This document shows positions 1 through 10,669 of a DNA stretch of 64,000 nt, in pieces. Both the position numbers and the translations under genes were made by a program. The number at the start of each line of letters is the position of its first letter. The first letter of the stretch is position 1. Origin of the DNA: Okapia johnstoni (lineage: Eukaryota > Chordata > Mammalia > Artiodactyla > Giraffidae); contig CM044326.1 of NCBI GenBank assembly GCA_024291935.2, positions 37,819,948-37,883,947 of the forward strand, given 5' to 3'. A model generated the notes under the pieces. It ran no database searches and was not told the origin of the DNA. It saw only the letters and a program-made list of their open reading frames with translations.

Positions 1-21
1 AACAACAACAAACGTGATGAA

Positions 22-224
22 GTGTTAGTCGCCCAGGCATGTCTGACTCTTTGTGACATCATGGACTGTAGCCCGCCAGACTCCTCAGTCCACAGCATTT
101 CCGAGGCAAGAATACTGGAGTGGGTTGCCATTTCCTACTCCAGGGGATCTTCCTGACCAAGGGATCAAGTCTGGATCTCCCACATTGCAGGCAGATTCTT
201 TGCCATCTGAGCCACCAGAGAAGC
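22..224 (-). mobile_element. Bov-tA SINE
   Basis: Reverse-complement Bov-tA running from the Bov-A 3' end at low coordinates to the tRNA-like head near 210-224. It is nearly full length and moderately diverged. Confidence 0.9.
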
Positions 225-384
225 ACGACATGGAGTATAAAACATTATCTATTGCACAGGTTTAGGCCACAGTGATTTTCCTCACAAAGCCTGTGGATAA
301 CAGTCTATGAGCACTTTGTGTTGGAGAGAAAGAGTTCAAAGCAGTATGATTTTTATTTATTTGTAGGCAGCCTATTTTTTAACC

Positions 385-538
385 AGGCTTCTCTGGTAGC
401 TCAGCTGATAAAGAATCTGCCTGCAATGCAGAAGATCCAGCTTCAATTTCTGGATTGGGAAGATCCCGTGGAGAAGAGATAGGCTACCCACTCCAGTATT
501 CTGGCCTGGAGAACTCCATGGACATAGGGACCTGGCAG
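385..538 (+). mobile_element. Bov-tA SINE, 3'-truncated
   Basis: The tRNA-like head and the first half of the Bov-A body are clear. Similarity stops after the 'ccatggacatagggacctgg' segment, so the 3' third is missing. Confidence 0.85.
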
Positions 539-750
539 ATTCATGACAATTTTATCAGGATATCTATAGATTTAATTTTATTTTTATTGTGTTTCCCTAA
601 TCACAGATTATACTTTAACCTTTATGCTAAGATCTTTTGTAAACTTAGGGACTTTTATTAGTTATGAACCACATGATAAGGCCGTCTCAGGTTTCTTTCA
701 CCAGCAGTCCACAAATAGTTATTAGTTCCTTACTTTTCAGAAAAATATCC

Positions 751-860
751 TGCATAGAGGTTACAGAGATGAGGTTTTGGCTCTTGTGGAGCTCAAAATC
801 CAGTAGAAGACAAGGCAGCAAGTTAACCAACAATTAACAGAGTGAAGGGTGATGAGTCAG
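751..860 (-). mobile_element. L2 LINE fragment (degenerate)
   Basis: The order 'tacagagatgagg', 'gtggagctcaaaatccagtag', then 'gtgatgagt' resembles antisense L2 3' sequence. It is old and the family call is tentative. Confidence 0.4.
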
Positions 861-993
861 ATTTAATGTATTTCCTTTCCTGCGTGGGTCGTATACAGTA
901 GGTTTCTGTGCCTTATTGGGTATAGGGCTTGCTGTGTGGATGTGAACATAATTTATCTCATAGGGGAGACGTCGATCCTTTCATATAAAGAAC

Positions 994-1170
994 AGAAAGA
1001 TTGAAGGCAGGAGGAAAAGGGGATGGCAGAGGACAAGATGGTTGGATGGCATCACCGACTCAATGGTCATGAGTTTGAGAAAACTTTGGGAGACAGTGAA
1101 GCAAAGGGAAGCCTGGCATGCTGCAGTCCATGGGGTCACAAAGAGTCAGGCATGACTATGTGACTGAACA
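994..1170 (+). mobile_element. BovB LINE 3' end
   Basis: Starts within the 'attgaaggcaggagg' segment and runs to the BovB terminus near 'tgactgaac'. It is a 5'-truncated copy of about 175 bp. Confidence 0.85.
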
Positions 1171-1217
1171 ACAAGAACAGAGAGAGGAGGAAGAGGCTGA
1201 GAGTCTTCTAATACTGT

Positions 1218-1345
1218 GAAATTCTCCATTTTACAGATGAGAAGACTGAGGCCCATAAAGAACGAGGCATGTGCAGTCACACAGCTAAGGTGCAAAGGTT
1301 CACAAATGCAAGAGCCCACATGCCCTGCTCTTCCACTGCAGCACC
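1218..1345 (-). mobile_element. MIR SINE
   Basis: Contains the antisense MIR core ('ttttacagatgagaagactg', then 'cacacagcta'). Ancient mammalian SINE. Confidence 0.75.
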
Positions 1346-1725
1346 CAGCGAGCACCATTTCTAACAGGGGGATGATGCAGAGCCCGGAGCCCTTTCCTGC
1401 CACCCTGAGAAGTGTTCTCAGTATCCCGGCTGCAAGATCAGGAGAAAGCCCTGACCCTGTGAGTACTTCTCTTCCGTCTATGATCTCCTTCTGTATTTTC
1501 AGGTTTCTGAATCATACTTTTAAAGAATCACACAGAGATGGACAAATATCATATAATATTGCTTAAATATGGAATCTATAAAAAAAAAGGATAACAAGTG
1601 AACTTCCTTACAAAATATAAGTTGACTCACAGACATAGCAAACAAACTTATGGTTACCAAAGGGGAAAGAGGGGAAGGGACAAATTAGGAGCTTGGGATT
1701 AACATACACACACTATAGTGTATCA

Positions 1726-1828
1726 GTTCAGTTCAGTTGCTCAGTCGTGTCCTACCCTTTACGACCCCATGGACGCCAGGCCTCCCCGTCCATCACCAAC
1801 TCTCAGAGTTTACTCAAACTCATGTCCA
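1726..1828 (-). mobile_element. BovB LINE 3' end, nested in L1
   Basis: Begins with the inverted terminal repeat-like tail 'gttcagttcagttgctcag' and ends at 'actcatgtccat'. A severely 5'-truncated copy of about 103 bp inside the L1 3' UTR. Confidence 0.85.
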
Positions 1829-1975
1829 TATATATAGATTAGATAAGGTACAAGGACTTACTATATTCCACTGATAACTCGACTCTGTATCTTGTAATAA
1901 CCTATAGTGGAAAATAACCTTAAAAAGAATATGTATGCACATATGGATATACCTGTGTATCTCTATACCTATATG

Positions 1976-2190
1976 AGGTTTCCCAAGTGGTTCTAGTGGT
2001 AAAGAATCCAGCTGCTAATATAGGAGACACAAGAGATGTGGGTTCAAACCCTGGGTCAGGAAGATTCCCTGGAGTAGGAAATGGCACCCCACTCCAGTAT
2101 TCTTGCTTGGAAAATTCCATGGACAGAGGAGTCTGGTAGGCTCCAGTCCATGAGGTTGCAAAGAATTGGACACGACTGTGGGACTGAGTG
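1976..2190 (+). mobile_element. Bov-tA SINE, nested in L1
   Basis: Full Bov-tA from head to tail. Its 3' end passes directly into a CA microsatellite, and L1 sequence resumes about 75 bp later. Confidence 0.9.
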
Positions 2191-2202
2191 CACACGTGCG
2201 CG

Positions 2203-2237
<35 letters not shown>

Positions 2238-2264
2238 CTATATCTATATCTATCTATATATATG
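2191..2264 (+). repeat. (CA)n then (TA/TATC)n microsatellite
   Basis: An alternating CA tract with a CG-rich start occupies 2191-2236 and a TATC/TA tract follows to about 2264. It sits at the 3' end of the Bov-tA, a common seeding point for ruminant CA repeats. Confidence 0.9.
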
Positions 2265-2334
2265 TATCACTTTGCTGTATACCTGAAATGAACACAACAT
2301 TTTAAATCAATTACATTTCAATATGTTTTTTTAA

Positions 2335-3500
2335 GTCACAGTCTTTGTCTTATGTGTTTCTAATTTAATTGAGAATGTGGGAAGAAAGTAGATTTAGGGT
2401 GGGGGACATTTGCCAGAATAATGTGATGTTTATGCTACCCTCTCTGAAACTCTTCCAAGGCAGTTTGCCAATATTCCTTTATTAGGAGTCATTTTGGGCT
2501 AAGACCTAGATGTCTGCTTGCCTTGCCCTTCACTGCCATGAAAACATCATCAATGTCCAGGAAATTAGCCTTCACAAACCCATGAGTGATCACACAGGGC
2601 TGAGCCCAGTCCAATTTAAGTACATAAAAAACAAGGCTCGTATACAAATCAATGAAGATTGATTGCAATTGATTTGAGGAAGAGATCAGATTTATTCTCC
2701 CCTGGAACTTAGCCCACGGTTCACATCATTGTGCCAGTGGGTTTTAGTCAAAATCCTAATGACGCTTACATGTGAAGAATTTCATTTTTTGGACTTAAGA
2801 ACTACTTATTATTACCAGTCTGTGGCAAAAATAAATAAATAAAATGCCTGTAAATTAAGAAGTTGATATGAAAATAGATGAAGTTTGCATTCTATTGAGC
2901 AAGCATAGTTTTCTTATTAATTTTATGCATTATTTACAGTGATAGCTAAACATATTGATCTTAGCAAAGCAGGAAGTGTTGTTACACCAACAACTAGATT
3001 TAAGAAAAGGTAATAATTATCAATTAGCGGGAATTACTGCTAATAAGGTTGGGGGAAGTGCAGAAAATTTCTGATTAGGAAGAGCTGACACTTTCACAGT
3101 GTTGTGTAAATTGCCAGGATTTTAAAAATACATCTGCCTCATATGATATTTAAAAAGAGAAAAAAAAGTGTTAGGCACATAATTACTAGATACATCTAAG
3201 CTACAAACCTTTTTGTTGTTCTTCTAATCATTTGGAAGAAGAGGAGTCATTGCTTAGAAGATTTTTGCCCTTTTCTGAGGATAACAAGTAAAATTAACTA
3301 ACAGCTCAATTATTCTGTTAATGAGGCAATTCCCTCCCCGCTTGCATAAATTCAATTTATTTTTCTTTCACTATCCTCTCTTCTACCATCAATCAACTAT
3401 CCTTTCAGAGGAAAAAATTATACATTGAGAGAGGGGTGAGAGTGGGGAGAGGGCAAGATTGAGGCTGATCACACGTTGTCACATGGAAGCAGAAGCGGAC
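2335..3500. other. repeat-poor AT-rich stretch
   Basis: No recognisable transposon, RNA gene or convincing reading frame. A short AATA tract lies near 2830-2845, and otherwise the sequence is unique and AT-rich. Confidence 0.6.
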
Positions 3501-3504
3501 TTGT

Positions 3505-3706
3505 CTAGTCACTAAGTCGTGTCTGACTCTTTGCAACCCCATGGACAGTAGCCTGCCGGCTCCTCTCTCCATGGGATTTTCCTAGGCAAGACTATTGCAG
3601 TGGGTTGCCATTTCCTTCTCCAGGGGATCTTCCTGACCAGGGGATGGAGCCCGTGTCTCTTGCGTTGCAGGCATGTTTGTTACCACTGAGCCACTAGGGA
3701 AGGCCC
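3505..3706 (-). mobile_element. Bov-tA SINE
   Basis: Full-length antisense copy, ending in the head at 'ccactagggaaggccc'. Confidence 0.9.
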
Positions 3707-3709
3707 AGA

Positions 3710-4650
3710 AATGAACTTAAAAGAATCCATTTTTCTAAGGAGAAAACATGCCCTAAAAGACTTGCTGGCCAGTCTGGGACAGAGCAAAGAGAATGTCAAG
3801 ATTTTCCAGCCTTGAGGTCCATGCTATTACCCAACCCACAGATGTCTGGAATGAAGCTTGCTCTTTGTAGACCGTTGTTTCCACAAATATTTGACTGTTT
3901 GTTGGTCATCCCATTTAATTAATCATTAAGAGCTTTTAAAGCTGCCAAAGGCAAGCAATAGAAATGGAATAATTCAGGCAAAAGCAAAGCAAAAGGCTGT
4001 TTAGTCAGTGAGGGCAGCCTCATCCCAGATAGATAGGGAGTTTCTTTTTGGCATTTGGAAGCACTGCCAACCTGTCAGGAGTTGCCCTGGCATCTTTGAG
4101 CAGCTTTAGAAAAATGTTCAGTTTCAGTAGGTCAGGAGCCGAGCCAAGTTTTGTCTGTTTCACCTTTGCCACATGACAATTTAAGTCGACTTCTTTAGGC
4201 CAAACAAAATGGTCCACTTGCTCACACATCTCCTTGAGCCTTGATCTCAGTTGTTTTCTCTTTTGTATGTATAACCCTTGCCTACGATAATGTCAAACAC
4301 GTTTGCTTAGAATTCAATTGCTTTTCCACATTCTCTCTGACCATCACTGTTAACAGCACTGCCCGCATGCTGCCTTGTACCACATAAACTCCCAGCATCT
4401 TTGCTGACAGGTGCCTCACCCTTTGCTCCGGATTCTGCCTTCTCAGCATCTCATGACTTCAGCTTCTGTTCTCCAGACTCTGAAGCTCTTCCCCGTACAC
4501 CTTCAGACTCTGGCTGCAGGGTCCTCCTCACCGGATTCCTGCCTCCTCTCTCATATCCCTCCAAGCTATCATAGGCATCACTGCCAGAAGTATCTACTTC
4601 TTTTTTTATATATAAATAGTTAAGTTAATTATTTTTCTTGTTTAAAGAAT
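3710..4650. other. unique stretch with one protein-like minus-strand frame
   Basis: No repeat family recognised. A 69-codon minus-strand frame at 4020-4229 looks protein-like but matches nothing I know. 4380-4600 is pyrimidine-rich. Confidence 0.5.
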
Positions 4651-4654
4651 GGTT

Positions 4655-4861
4655 ACACGCTCAGTCATTCAGTTGTGTCCAAGTCTTTGCAACCCCATGG
4701 CCTGTAGCCCACCAAGCGCCTCTGTCCACGGTATTTTCCAGGCAAGAACACTGAACTGGGTTGTCATTTCCTTCTCAGGGGATCTTCCTGATTCAGGGAT
4801 TGAACCCATGTCTCCTGCATTGGTAGACAGATTCTTTATCACTGGGCCACCAGGGAAATCC
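4655..4861 (-). mobile_element. Bov-tA SINE
   Basis: Antisense copy with a small deletion in 'cttctcaggggatc'; the head ends at 'accagggaaatcc'. Confidence 0.9.
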
Positions 4862-4904
4862 TAAAAAATAATTAAAAACTGTTCATGGGGTTCTATGATC
4901 AACC

Positions 4905-5404
4905 CAGCATATTAAAAAGAAGAGACATTACTTACAAAGGCCCATCTAGTCAAAGCTATGGTGTTTCCAGTAGTCATGTATCAACGTGAGAGTTGGACTA
5001 TAAAGAAAGCTGAGCACTGAAAAACTGATGCTTTTGAACCGTGCTGTTGGAAAAGACTCTTGAGAGTCCCTTAGATTGCAAGGAGATCAAACCAGTTGAT
5101 CCTAAAGGAAATCAGTCCTGAATATTCACTGGAAGGACTGATGCTGAAGCTGAAACTCCAATATTTTGGCCACCTGATGCGAAGAACTGACTCATTGGAA
5201 AAGACCTTGATGCTGTGAAAGACTGAAGGCAGGAGAAGAAGGAGACGACAGAAGATGAAATGTTTGGATGGCACCACCAACTCGATGGACATGAGTTTGA
5301 GCAAGCTCCAGGAGTTGATGATGGACAGGGAAGCCTGGCATGCTGCAGTCCATGGGGTTGCAAAGAGCTGGACACACTGAGAGATTGAACTGAGCTGAAC
5401 TGAT
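4905..5404 (+). mobile_element. BovB LINE 3' part (about 500 bp)
   Basis: Covers the C-terminal coding end and the 3' end, from the 'agcatattaaaaag' segment to the terminus 'ctgagctgaactgatc'. The reading frame is broken. It forms an inverted pair with the minus-strand BovB starting at 5851. Confidence 0.9.
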
Positions 5405-5850
5405 CATGAAAGGTGTTCAAATTTCTTTCAACACTTTCTCTCTCCACATTTTCTCTCCAACCATCTATGAGCTATACAATTGTCATGTCTGACCTTGCTA
5501 GAAAGTTTAGGTCAGTGTGGTGAAAGGAGGCTAGGCTTTGAAGTCAAATGACCAAGAACACTGCCCCAGCTTTGTAGAGACTCTTGTGATCCTCAGCCCT
5601 AATCTATTGACTTGAACAAAGCCTTTTGGACTGAATGAATGTAATTTGGAGGAAAGCTTTAAAGATAAAAAACTGAGTCTTGGAAGGTCATTGAAATGGT
5701 AGGAAATTCCAACTCAGAACAAGGATGGGGAATCAAAGAGATCAACCAATAAAAGAGAGAAGAAAAATTTTCTGTATCCTTTACTGTAGGCAGGAGAATT
5801 TACAAACATGATCTGATTTAAAATCCCATCAGCAATCAATAAATCAATAA
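5405..5850. other. unique spacer between two BovB copies
   Basis: About 445 bp without a recognised repeat, separating tail-to-tail BovB elements. Confidence 0.6.
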
Positions 5851-6221
5851 ATTCAGTCGCTCAGTCATGTCCAACACTTTGTGACCCCATGAACCGCAGC
5901 ATGCCAGGCCTCCCTGTCCATTACCAACTCCCGGAGTACACTCAAACCCATGTCCATCGAGTCGATGATGCCATCCAGCCATCTCATCCTCTGTCGTCCC
6001 CTTCTCCTCCTGCCCTCAATCTTTCCCAGCATCAGGGTCTTTTCCAATGAGTCAGCTCTTCGCATCAGGTGGCCAAAGTATTGGAGTTTCAGCTTCAACA
6101 TCAGTCCTTCCAATGAATATTCAGGACTGATTTCCTTTAGGATCAACTGGTTTGATCTCCTTGCAGTCCAAGGGACTCTCAAGAGTCTTCTCCAACATCA
6201 CAGTTCAAAAGTGTCAGTTCT

Positions 6222-6818
6222 TCAGTGCTCACCTTTCTTTATGGTCCAACTCTCACATCCATACATGACCACTGGAAAAACCATAGCCTTGACTAGATGG
6301 ATGTTTGTCGGCAAAGTAATGACTCTGCTTTTTAATATGCTGTCTAGGTTGGTTATAGCTTTCCTTCCAAGGAATAAGCGTCTTTTAATTTCATGGCTGC
6401 AATCACAATCAGCAGTGATTCTGGAGCCCAAAAATATAAAGTCAGCCACTGTTTCCATTGTTTCCCCATCTATTTGCCATGAAGTGATGGGACCGGGTGC
6501 CATGATCTCAGTTTTCTGAATGTTGAGCTTTAAGCCAACTTTTTCACTCTCCTCTTTCACTTTCATCAAGAGGCTCTTTAGTTCTTCTTCACTTTCTGCC
6601 ATAAGGGTGGTGTCATCTGCATATCTGAGCTTATTGATATTTCTCCTGGCAATCTTGATTTCAGCCTGTGCTTCTTCCAGCCCAGTATTTCTCATGATGT
6701 ACTCTGCATATAAGTTAAATAAGCAGGGTGACAATATACAGCCTTGATATACTCCTTTTCCTATCTGGAACCAGTCTGTTGTTCCATGTCCAGTTCTAAC
6801 TTGTTTCCTGACCTGCAT
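6222..6818 (-). pseudogene. BovB reverse-transcriptase fragment (motifs B and C)
   Basis: A 198-codon open stretch of the BovB polyprotein. QGCILSP (residues about 25-31) is the RT motif B region, and YADD (about 66-69) is the catalytic motif C with both aspartates kept. The stretch continues into the thumb and C-terminal linker. It is cut from the N-terminal part by a frameshift near 6800 and ends at a premature TGA. The start methionine is a consequence of the frameshift, not a true start. Known of the family: RT copies RNA at a nicked target (TPRT). Inferred: not functional here. Confidence 0.88.
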
Positions 6819-7047
6819 ACAGGTTTCTCAAGAGGCAGGTCAGGTGGTCTGGTATTCCCATCGCTTTCAGAATTTTCCACAGTTTATTGTGATCCACACA
6901 GTCAAAAGCTTTGGCATAGTCAATAAAGCAGAAATAGATGTTGGCAATTTGATCTCTGGTTCCTCTGCCTTTTCTAAAACCAGCTTGAACATCTGGAAGT
7001 TCATGGTTCACGTATTGCTGAAGCCTGGCTTGGAGAATTTTGAGCAT
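6796..7047 (-). pseudogene. BovB reverse-transcriptase fragment (motif A)
   Basis: An 83-codon open stretch in the upstream frame of the same element. It has GFRKGRGTRDQ (about 23-33) followed by FIDYAKAFDCVD (about 41-52), the RT motif A with its catalytic aspartate. About 14 residues normally between these blocks are missing. A further 60-codon piece of the same frame lies upstream at 7156-7338. Confidence 0.85.
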
Positions 7048-7497
7048 TCCTTTCCTAGCATGTGAGATGAATGCAATTGTGCCGTAGTTTGAACATGCTT
7101 TGGCATTGCCTTTCTTTGGGATTGGAATGAAAACTGACCTTTTCCAGTCCTGTGGCTACTGCTGAGTTTTCCATATTTGCTGGCATATAGAGTGCAGCAC
7201 TTTCACAGCGTCATCTTTCAGGATTTGAAATAAGTCAACTGGAATTCCATCACCTCCACTAACTTTGTTTGTAGTGATGCTTCCTAAGGCCCACTTTACT
7301 TCACATTCCAGGATGTCTGGCTCTAGGTTAGTGATCACACCATCGTTATTGTCTAGGTCAGCAGTCCTTGAGACCTATATTGTTATCCCCACTTAAACAG
7401 AACAAAAGGATCTATTTCTGAAGCCGTGTTTTTTGTTTTTCTTTAAAATCATGCTGATAAATAAGAGATACATTGTCAGTGTAACATGTATGTATAC

Positions 7498-7687
7498 GTT
7501 AGTCGCTGTCGTGTCCGACCTTTTGTGACCCAGGGACTGTAGCCCTCCAGGCTCTTCTGTCCATGGGATTCTCCAGGCAAGAATATTGGAGTGGGTTGTC
7601 ATTTCCTTCTCCAGGGGATCTTCCCAAGGACTGAGCCCGGGTCTCCTGCATTGCAGACAGATTATTTGTCATCTGAGCCACCAGGGC
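7498..7687 (-). mobile_element. Bov-tA SINE
   Basis: Antisense copy with a shortened segment in the 'cttcccaaggactgagcc' region. Confidence 0.9.
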
Positions 7688-7689
7688 AA

Positions 7690-8230
7690 ATTAAGAGTTC
7701 CCTTTCACCCCCAAACAAATATAGCACCGTCAAACAACCCCCCAAGGCTCCAGACCATCTTTTATTCATTGAGAAATATTTATACACACTCTATTTTCTG
7801 TTTGTGTGTTTAGATGAATGTGAACATTCATCTATTTCTGAGGTCTTTTCTTTCCAACTAGTAGAGAGAGAATTTCAAATCAGTTTATATGGCTGTCTTA
7901 CCTTATTTTCTTCTCCCCTGCCCATATCTTATTTCCAATGGATCTTTGGTTTTCCAGAGTTTAGGGATTTAGGATACTTTAATTTTTTTTTTTCATGTAT
8001 TGATAGACATCAGAGTTAGTTTTGGTGCCATTTTTGTCTTGTAAGTAATGATGCAATAAATACATTCTGGGGCATGCATAGCATTGAATAAAAAGTTGTG
8101 CACCTTTAAAATATGTGAGAGTTAACTGACAAATTACACCTCAATAAGACCATACTAATTTTAAAATTTCACTGAGCAGCTTTCAGGAAAAAGCGAAAGC
8201 TCTCCACAGTTTAGGATTATCGCATTTTTG
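7690..8230. other. mostly unique AT-rich stretch
   Basis: No clear family. 'caaattacacctcaataaga' near 8130-8150 resembles an old L1 3' end in plus orientation, but it is too short to call. Confidence 0.45.
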
Positions 8231-8560
8231 TTGTTTTTAAGAAAAACATTATGGTGGTTGAACAGTGCTGTCTTATTGCTTTGATTTGCATTTCTCTGAG
8301 TAATAGAGGCTAATTGCATTTCTCTTCTTGTGAACTGATATCTCATTCTTCTACTCACTTGCTAATTTTCCTATTAAATTGTTTTTGAAAAATAATATTT
8401 TTATGTACTTATTGCAAGTGTGTTCTCCCACTCTGTTGTCTTTTCTTATATAGCATCTTCAGAGGCATAAAATTATATTTTTATACATTCAAATCTGCCA
8501 ACCTTTTCTTTTTGGCTTCTAGTTCATACATTTTCTTTGGAAGATTTGGTCCACCCCAAG
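8230..8560 (-). mobile_element. old L1 LINE fragment
   Basis: Degenerate antisense L1, recognised by 'cttattgctttgatttgcat' and the following AT-rich antisense order. Subfamily not assigned. Confidence 0.5.
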
Positions 8561-8567
8561 CTATAAT

Positions 8568-8612
8568 CTATCTATGTATCTTTCTACCTATCTATCATTT
8601 ATCTTTTACATA
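8568..8612. repeat. (CTAT)n-like short tandem repeat
   Basis: Imperfect CTAT/TATC tract immediately upstream of the next SINE. Confidence 0.75.
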
Positions 8613-8629
8613 CATATACATGCATGTAT

Positions 8630-8840
8630 GGGCTTTCCTGGTGGCTCAGTGGGAAAGAACCTGTCTACCAAGCAGGAGAAACAGGTTCCATCTCTGAGTC
8701 AGGAAGACCCTTGGAGAAGGAAATGGCAACCCACTCCAGTGTTCTTGCCTGGAGAATCCTTTGGACAGAGGAGCCTGGCGGGCTGCAGTCCACGGGGTCA
8801 CAAAGGGGCAGACATGACTTAAAGACTAAGCAACAACAGT
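8630..8840 (+). mobile_element. Bov-tA SINE
   Basis: Full-length plus-strand copy ending in 'gactaagcaacaacag'. Confidence 0.92.
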
Positions 8841-8984
8841 GATGACATGCGTGTGTACATACACACCCCTCTTCTGTCTTTAGTAACTTTTGCAGCTATG
8901 ACTAAAGTCTTTAACATGCAAATTTAACATCTCCCTCCTAAATTTAACATATGTTCTTGTCTTCTACCTTCTTCCTCCTGAGAA

Positions 8985-9170
8985 TAAAATTTAAATCCAG
9001 TGAACTATTAGGCCCTTCATAACCTCCATCAGCTCATTTCTTCCTACTCAGTCTGTACCCTCTCTCAAAAAGAAAAGAGTTTCGTTTTATATCTCAAAGA
9101 CCCAGACGCCCTCGTGCCCCTGGGCCTCTGCACACGCTGCCTGGTACTCTGTGGGATGTGGGCTGTTCAG
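8985..9170 (+). mobile_element. L2-like LINE fragment
   Basis: 'aaatttaaatccagtgaact' then 'gcccttcataacc' then 'gggcctctgcacacgctgcc' follows the order of a common ancient L2-type 3' sequence. Strongly diverged. Confidence 0.45.
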
Positions 9171-9174
9171 GGTC

Positions 9175-9738
9175 CCTCCCCAGTTACTAACAGGAAGAAT
9201 ATCTTGGTCCTTCCTAAACGGGTGAGACAAAGAGTGAAAGGAAGGGGGGGTGAAGGGATAAGAACACATGCCGATTGTTTACGGTTTGGCAGGGAATCCT
9301 GCTAAAAGCCTTATGAGTTACGGGGGGACAAACAGGAGCCAGAGGTACAGCAACGGGGAAGACTGGGCTGAGCTTTTCTGAACTGACCATTCATATCTTC
9401 AGAGTCTTTTATTGCCTAGGAAAGGGGTTTCTGAAATCCCCCCACTCTATGCTGACAGATCTTTCCAGAGGCAAATGAGGACTCATCCAAGGAAACGGAA
9501 ATACTTCTTCACAATTGGAAGGAGGTGTTGGATGCTACCCCCCGTGTAAAGTCCCCCCACACTGTCCACAATCCCCAGGTTACAATGAATACTTTATTGC
9601 CGCTGCAGGTATTTCCTTTCTGACCCTCAGCATCCTGTCTCTCATCACCTCCTAACACCCTCAGCTTGCCTGGGGTCCCCTGGGAAGTTCCTTGCATTCA
9701 TCTTTCTGCTTCCCTTCCTCGATTATATGATCACGCCA
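9175..9738. other. unique stretch
   Basis: Moderately GC-rich with some CpGs. No repeat or gene recognised. Confidence 0.5.
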
Positions 9739-9748
9739 TTCCCTCTGC

Positions 9749-10014
9749 TAAGTCGCTTCAGTCGTGTCCGACTCTGTGCAACCCCAGAGACAGCAGCCCA
9801 CCAGGCTCCCCTGTCCCTGGCATTCTCCAGGCAAGAATACTGGAGTGGGTTGCCATTTCCTTCTCCAATGCATGAAAGTGGAAAGTGAAAGTGAAGTTGC
9901 TCAGTCGTGTCCAACTCTTCGCGACCCCATGGACTGCAGCCTACCCGGCTCCTCCGTCCATGGGATTTTCCAGGCAAGAGTACTGGAGTGGGGTGCCATT
10001 GCCTTCTCCGGCAG
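9749..10014 (-). mobile_element. Bov-A2 SINE (Bov-A dimer)
   Basis: Two Bov-A units joined by the linker 'catgaaagtggaaagtgaaa', with no tRNA-like head. Bounded by a perfect 10-bp TSD, ttccctctgc, at 9739-9748 and 10015-10024. Confidence 0.92.
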
Positions 10015-10183
10015 TTCCCTCTGCAGGGAAGTAATTCTGAATCCACTTGTAAGTGGATACATTCATTTGTATTGACTGTTCAAGAGTCAGATCACATATC
10101 ACCTCTCACAGGAGATATCTATGTCCTCCCTAAACCTAGCCTTCCCTCTCCCCATCCAAGCCCTACCCTGGAGCCTTGTGTGT

Positions 10184-10393
10184 GTTCAGTTGCTTCAGTC
10201 ATGTCTGACTCTTTGTGACCCCATGGACTGTAGCCTGCCAGACTCCTCCGTCCATAGGATTCTCCAGGCAAGAATACTGGAGTGAACTGCCATACCCTCC
10301 ACTAGGGGATCTTCCCAACTCAGGGACTGAACCTGAGTCTCTTATGTCTCCTGCATTGGCAGGTGAATTCTTTACCAATGCCACCTGGGAAGC
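10184..10393 (-). mobile_element. Bov-tA SINE
   Basis: Antisense copy. A short direct repeat, gagcctt, at 10171-10177 and 10398-10404 is the probable TSD. Confidence 0.9.
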
Positions 10394-10467
10394 ATGAGAG
10401 CCTTACTCTATTCATTCCTACACTTAAACTTTAGCCTTGCTCTCCACCCTTAACCCTCCTGCTCAAG

Positions 10468-10669
10468 CTCAGTTGCTAAGTCATATCCAACTCTTTGCAA
10501 CCCATTGATTGTAGCCTGCCAGGCTCCTCTATCCTTGGGATTTTCTGGGCAAGAATACCGGGGTGGGCTGTCATTTCCTTCCCCAGGGGATCTTCCCTAC
10601 CCAGGGATCAAGCCCGCATCTCCTGCATTGGCAGGTGAATTCTTTACCACTGAGCTGCCAGGGAAGCCC
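10468..10669 (-). mobile_element. Bov-tA SINE
   Basis: Antisense copy, third in a row in the same orientation. The flanks on both sides are C/T-rich. Confidence 0.9.

Larger units (their letters stand above)
1530..2332 (+). mobile_element. L1 LINE 3' end, interrupted twice
   Basis: L1 3' UTR in three blocks, about 1530-1725, 1829-1975 and 2265-2332. Landmarks are 'cttatggttaccaaagggga', 'cttgtaataacctatagtgg' and 'cactttgctgtatacctgaa', in consensus order. The gaps hold a BovB tail and a Bov-tA with a microsatellite, so both inserted after this L1. Confidence 0.8.
5851..7360 (-). mobile_element. BovB LINE, 5'-truncated (about 1.5 kb)
   Basis: RTE-clade non-LTR retrotransposon holding the reverse-transcriptase half of the ORF and the complete 3' end. 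The 5' half, including the endonuclease, is absent. On the minus strand the coding part reads in one frame from 7338 to about 7047. It has a TAG at 7156-7158, where related copies have a tryptophan codon. A frameshift near 6800 moves it to a second frame. A TGA at 6222-6224 interrupts that frame, and the natural C-terminal stop is at 5865-5867. A short in-frame deletion lies in the RT region, between the residues before and after about 6930. It is dead but only lightly decayed. Confidence 0.93.

Noticed and set aside
1920..2305. Frames with Cys-Val or Thr-His runs
   Set aside because: Translation of the CA microsatellite plus Bov-tA.
9723..10397. Recurring peptides of the type 'MSDSLQPHGL...GVGCHFLLQGIFPTQG' in many frames
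   Set aside because: All are translations of Bov-tA/Bov-A in different frames, not a protein family.
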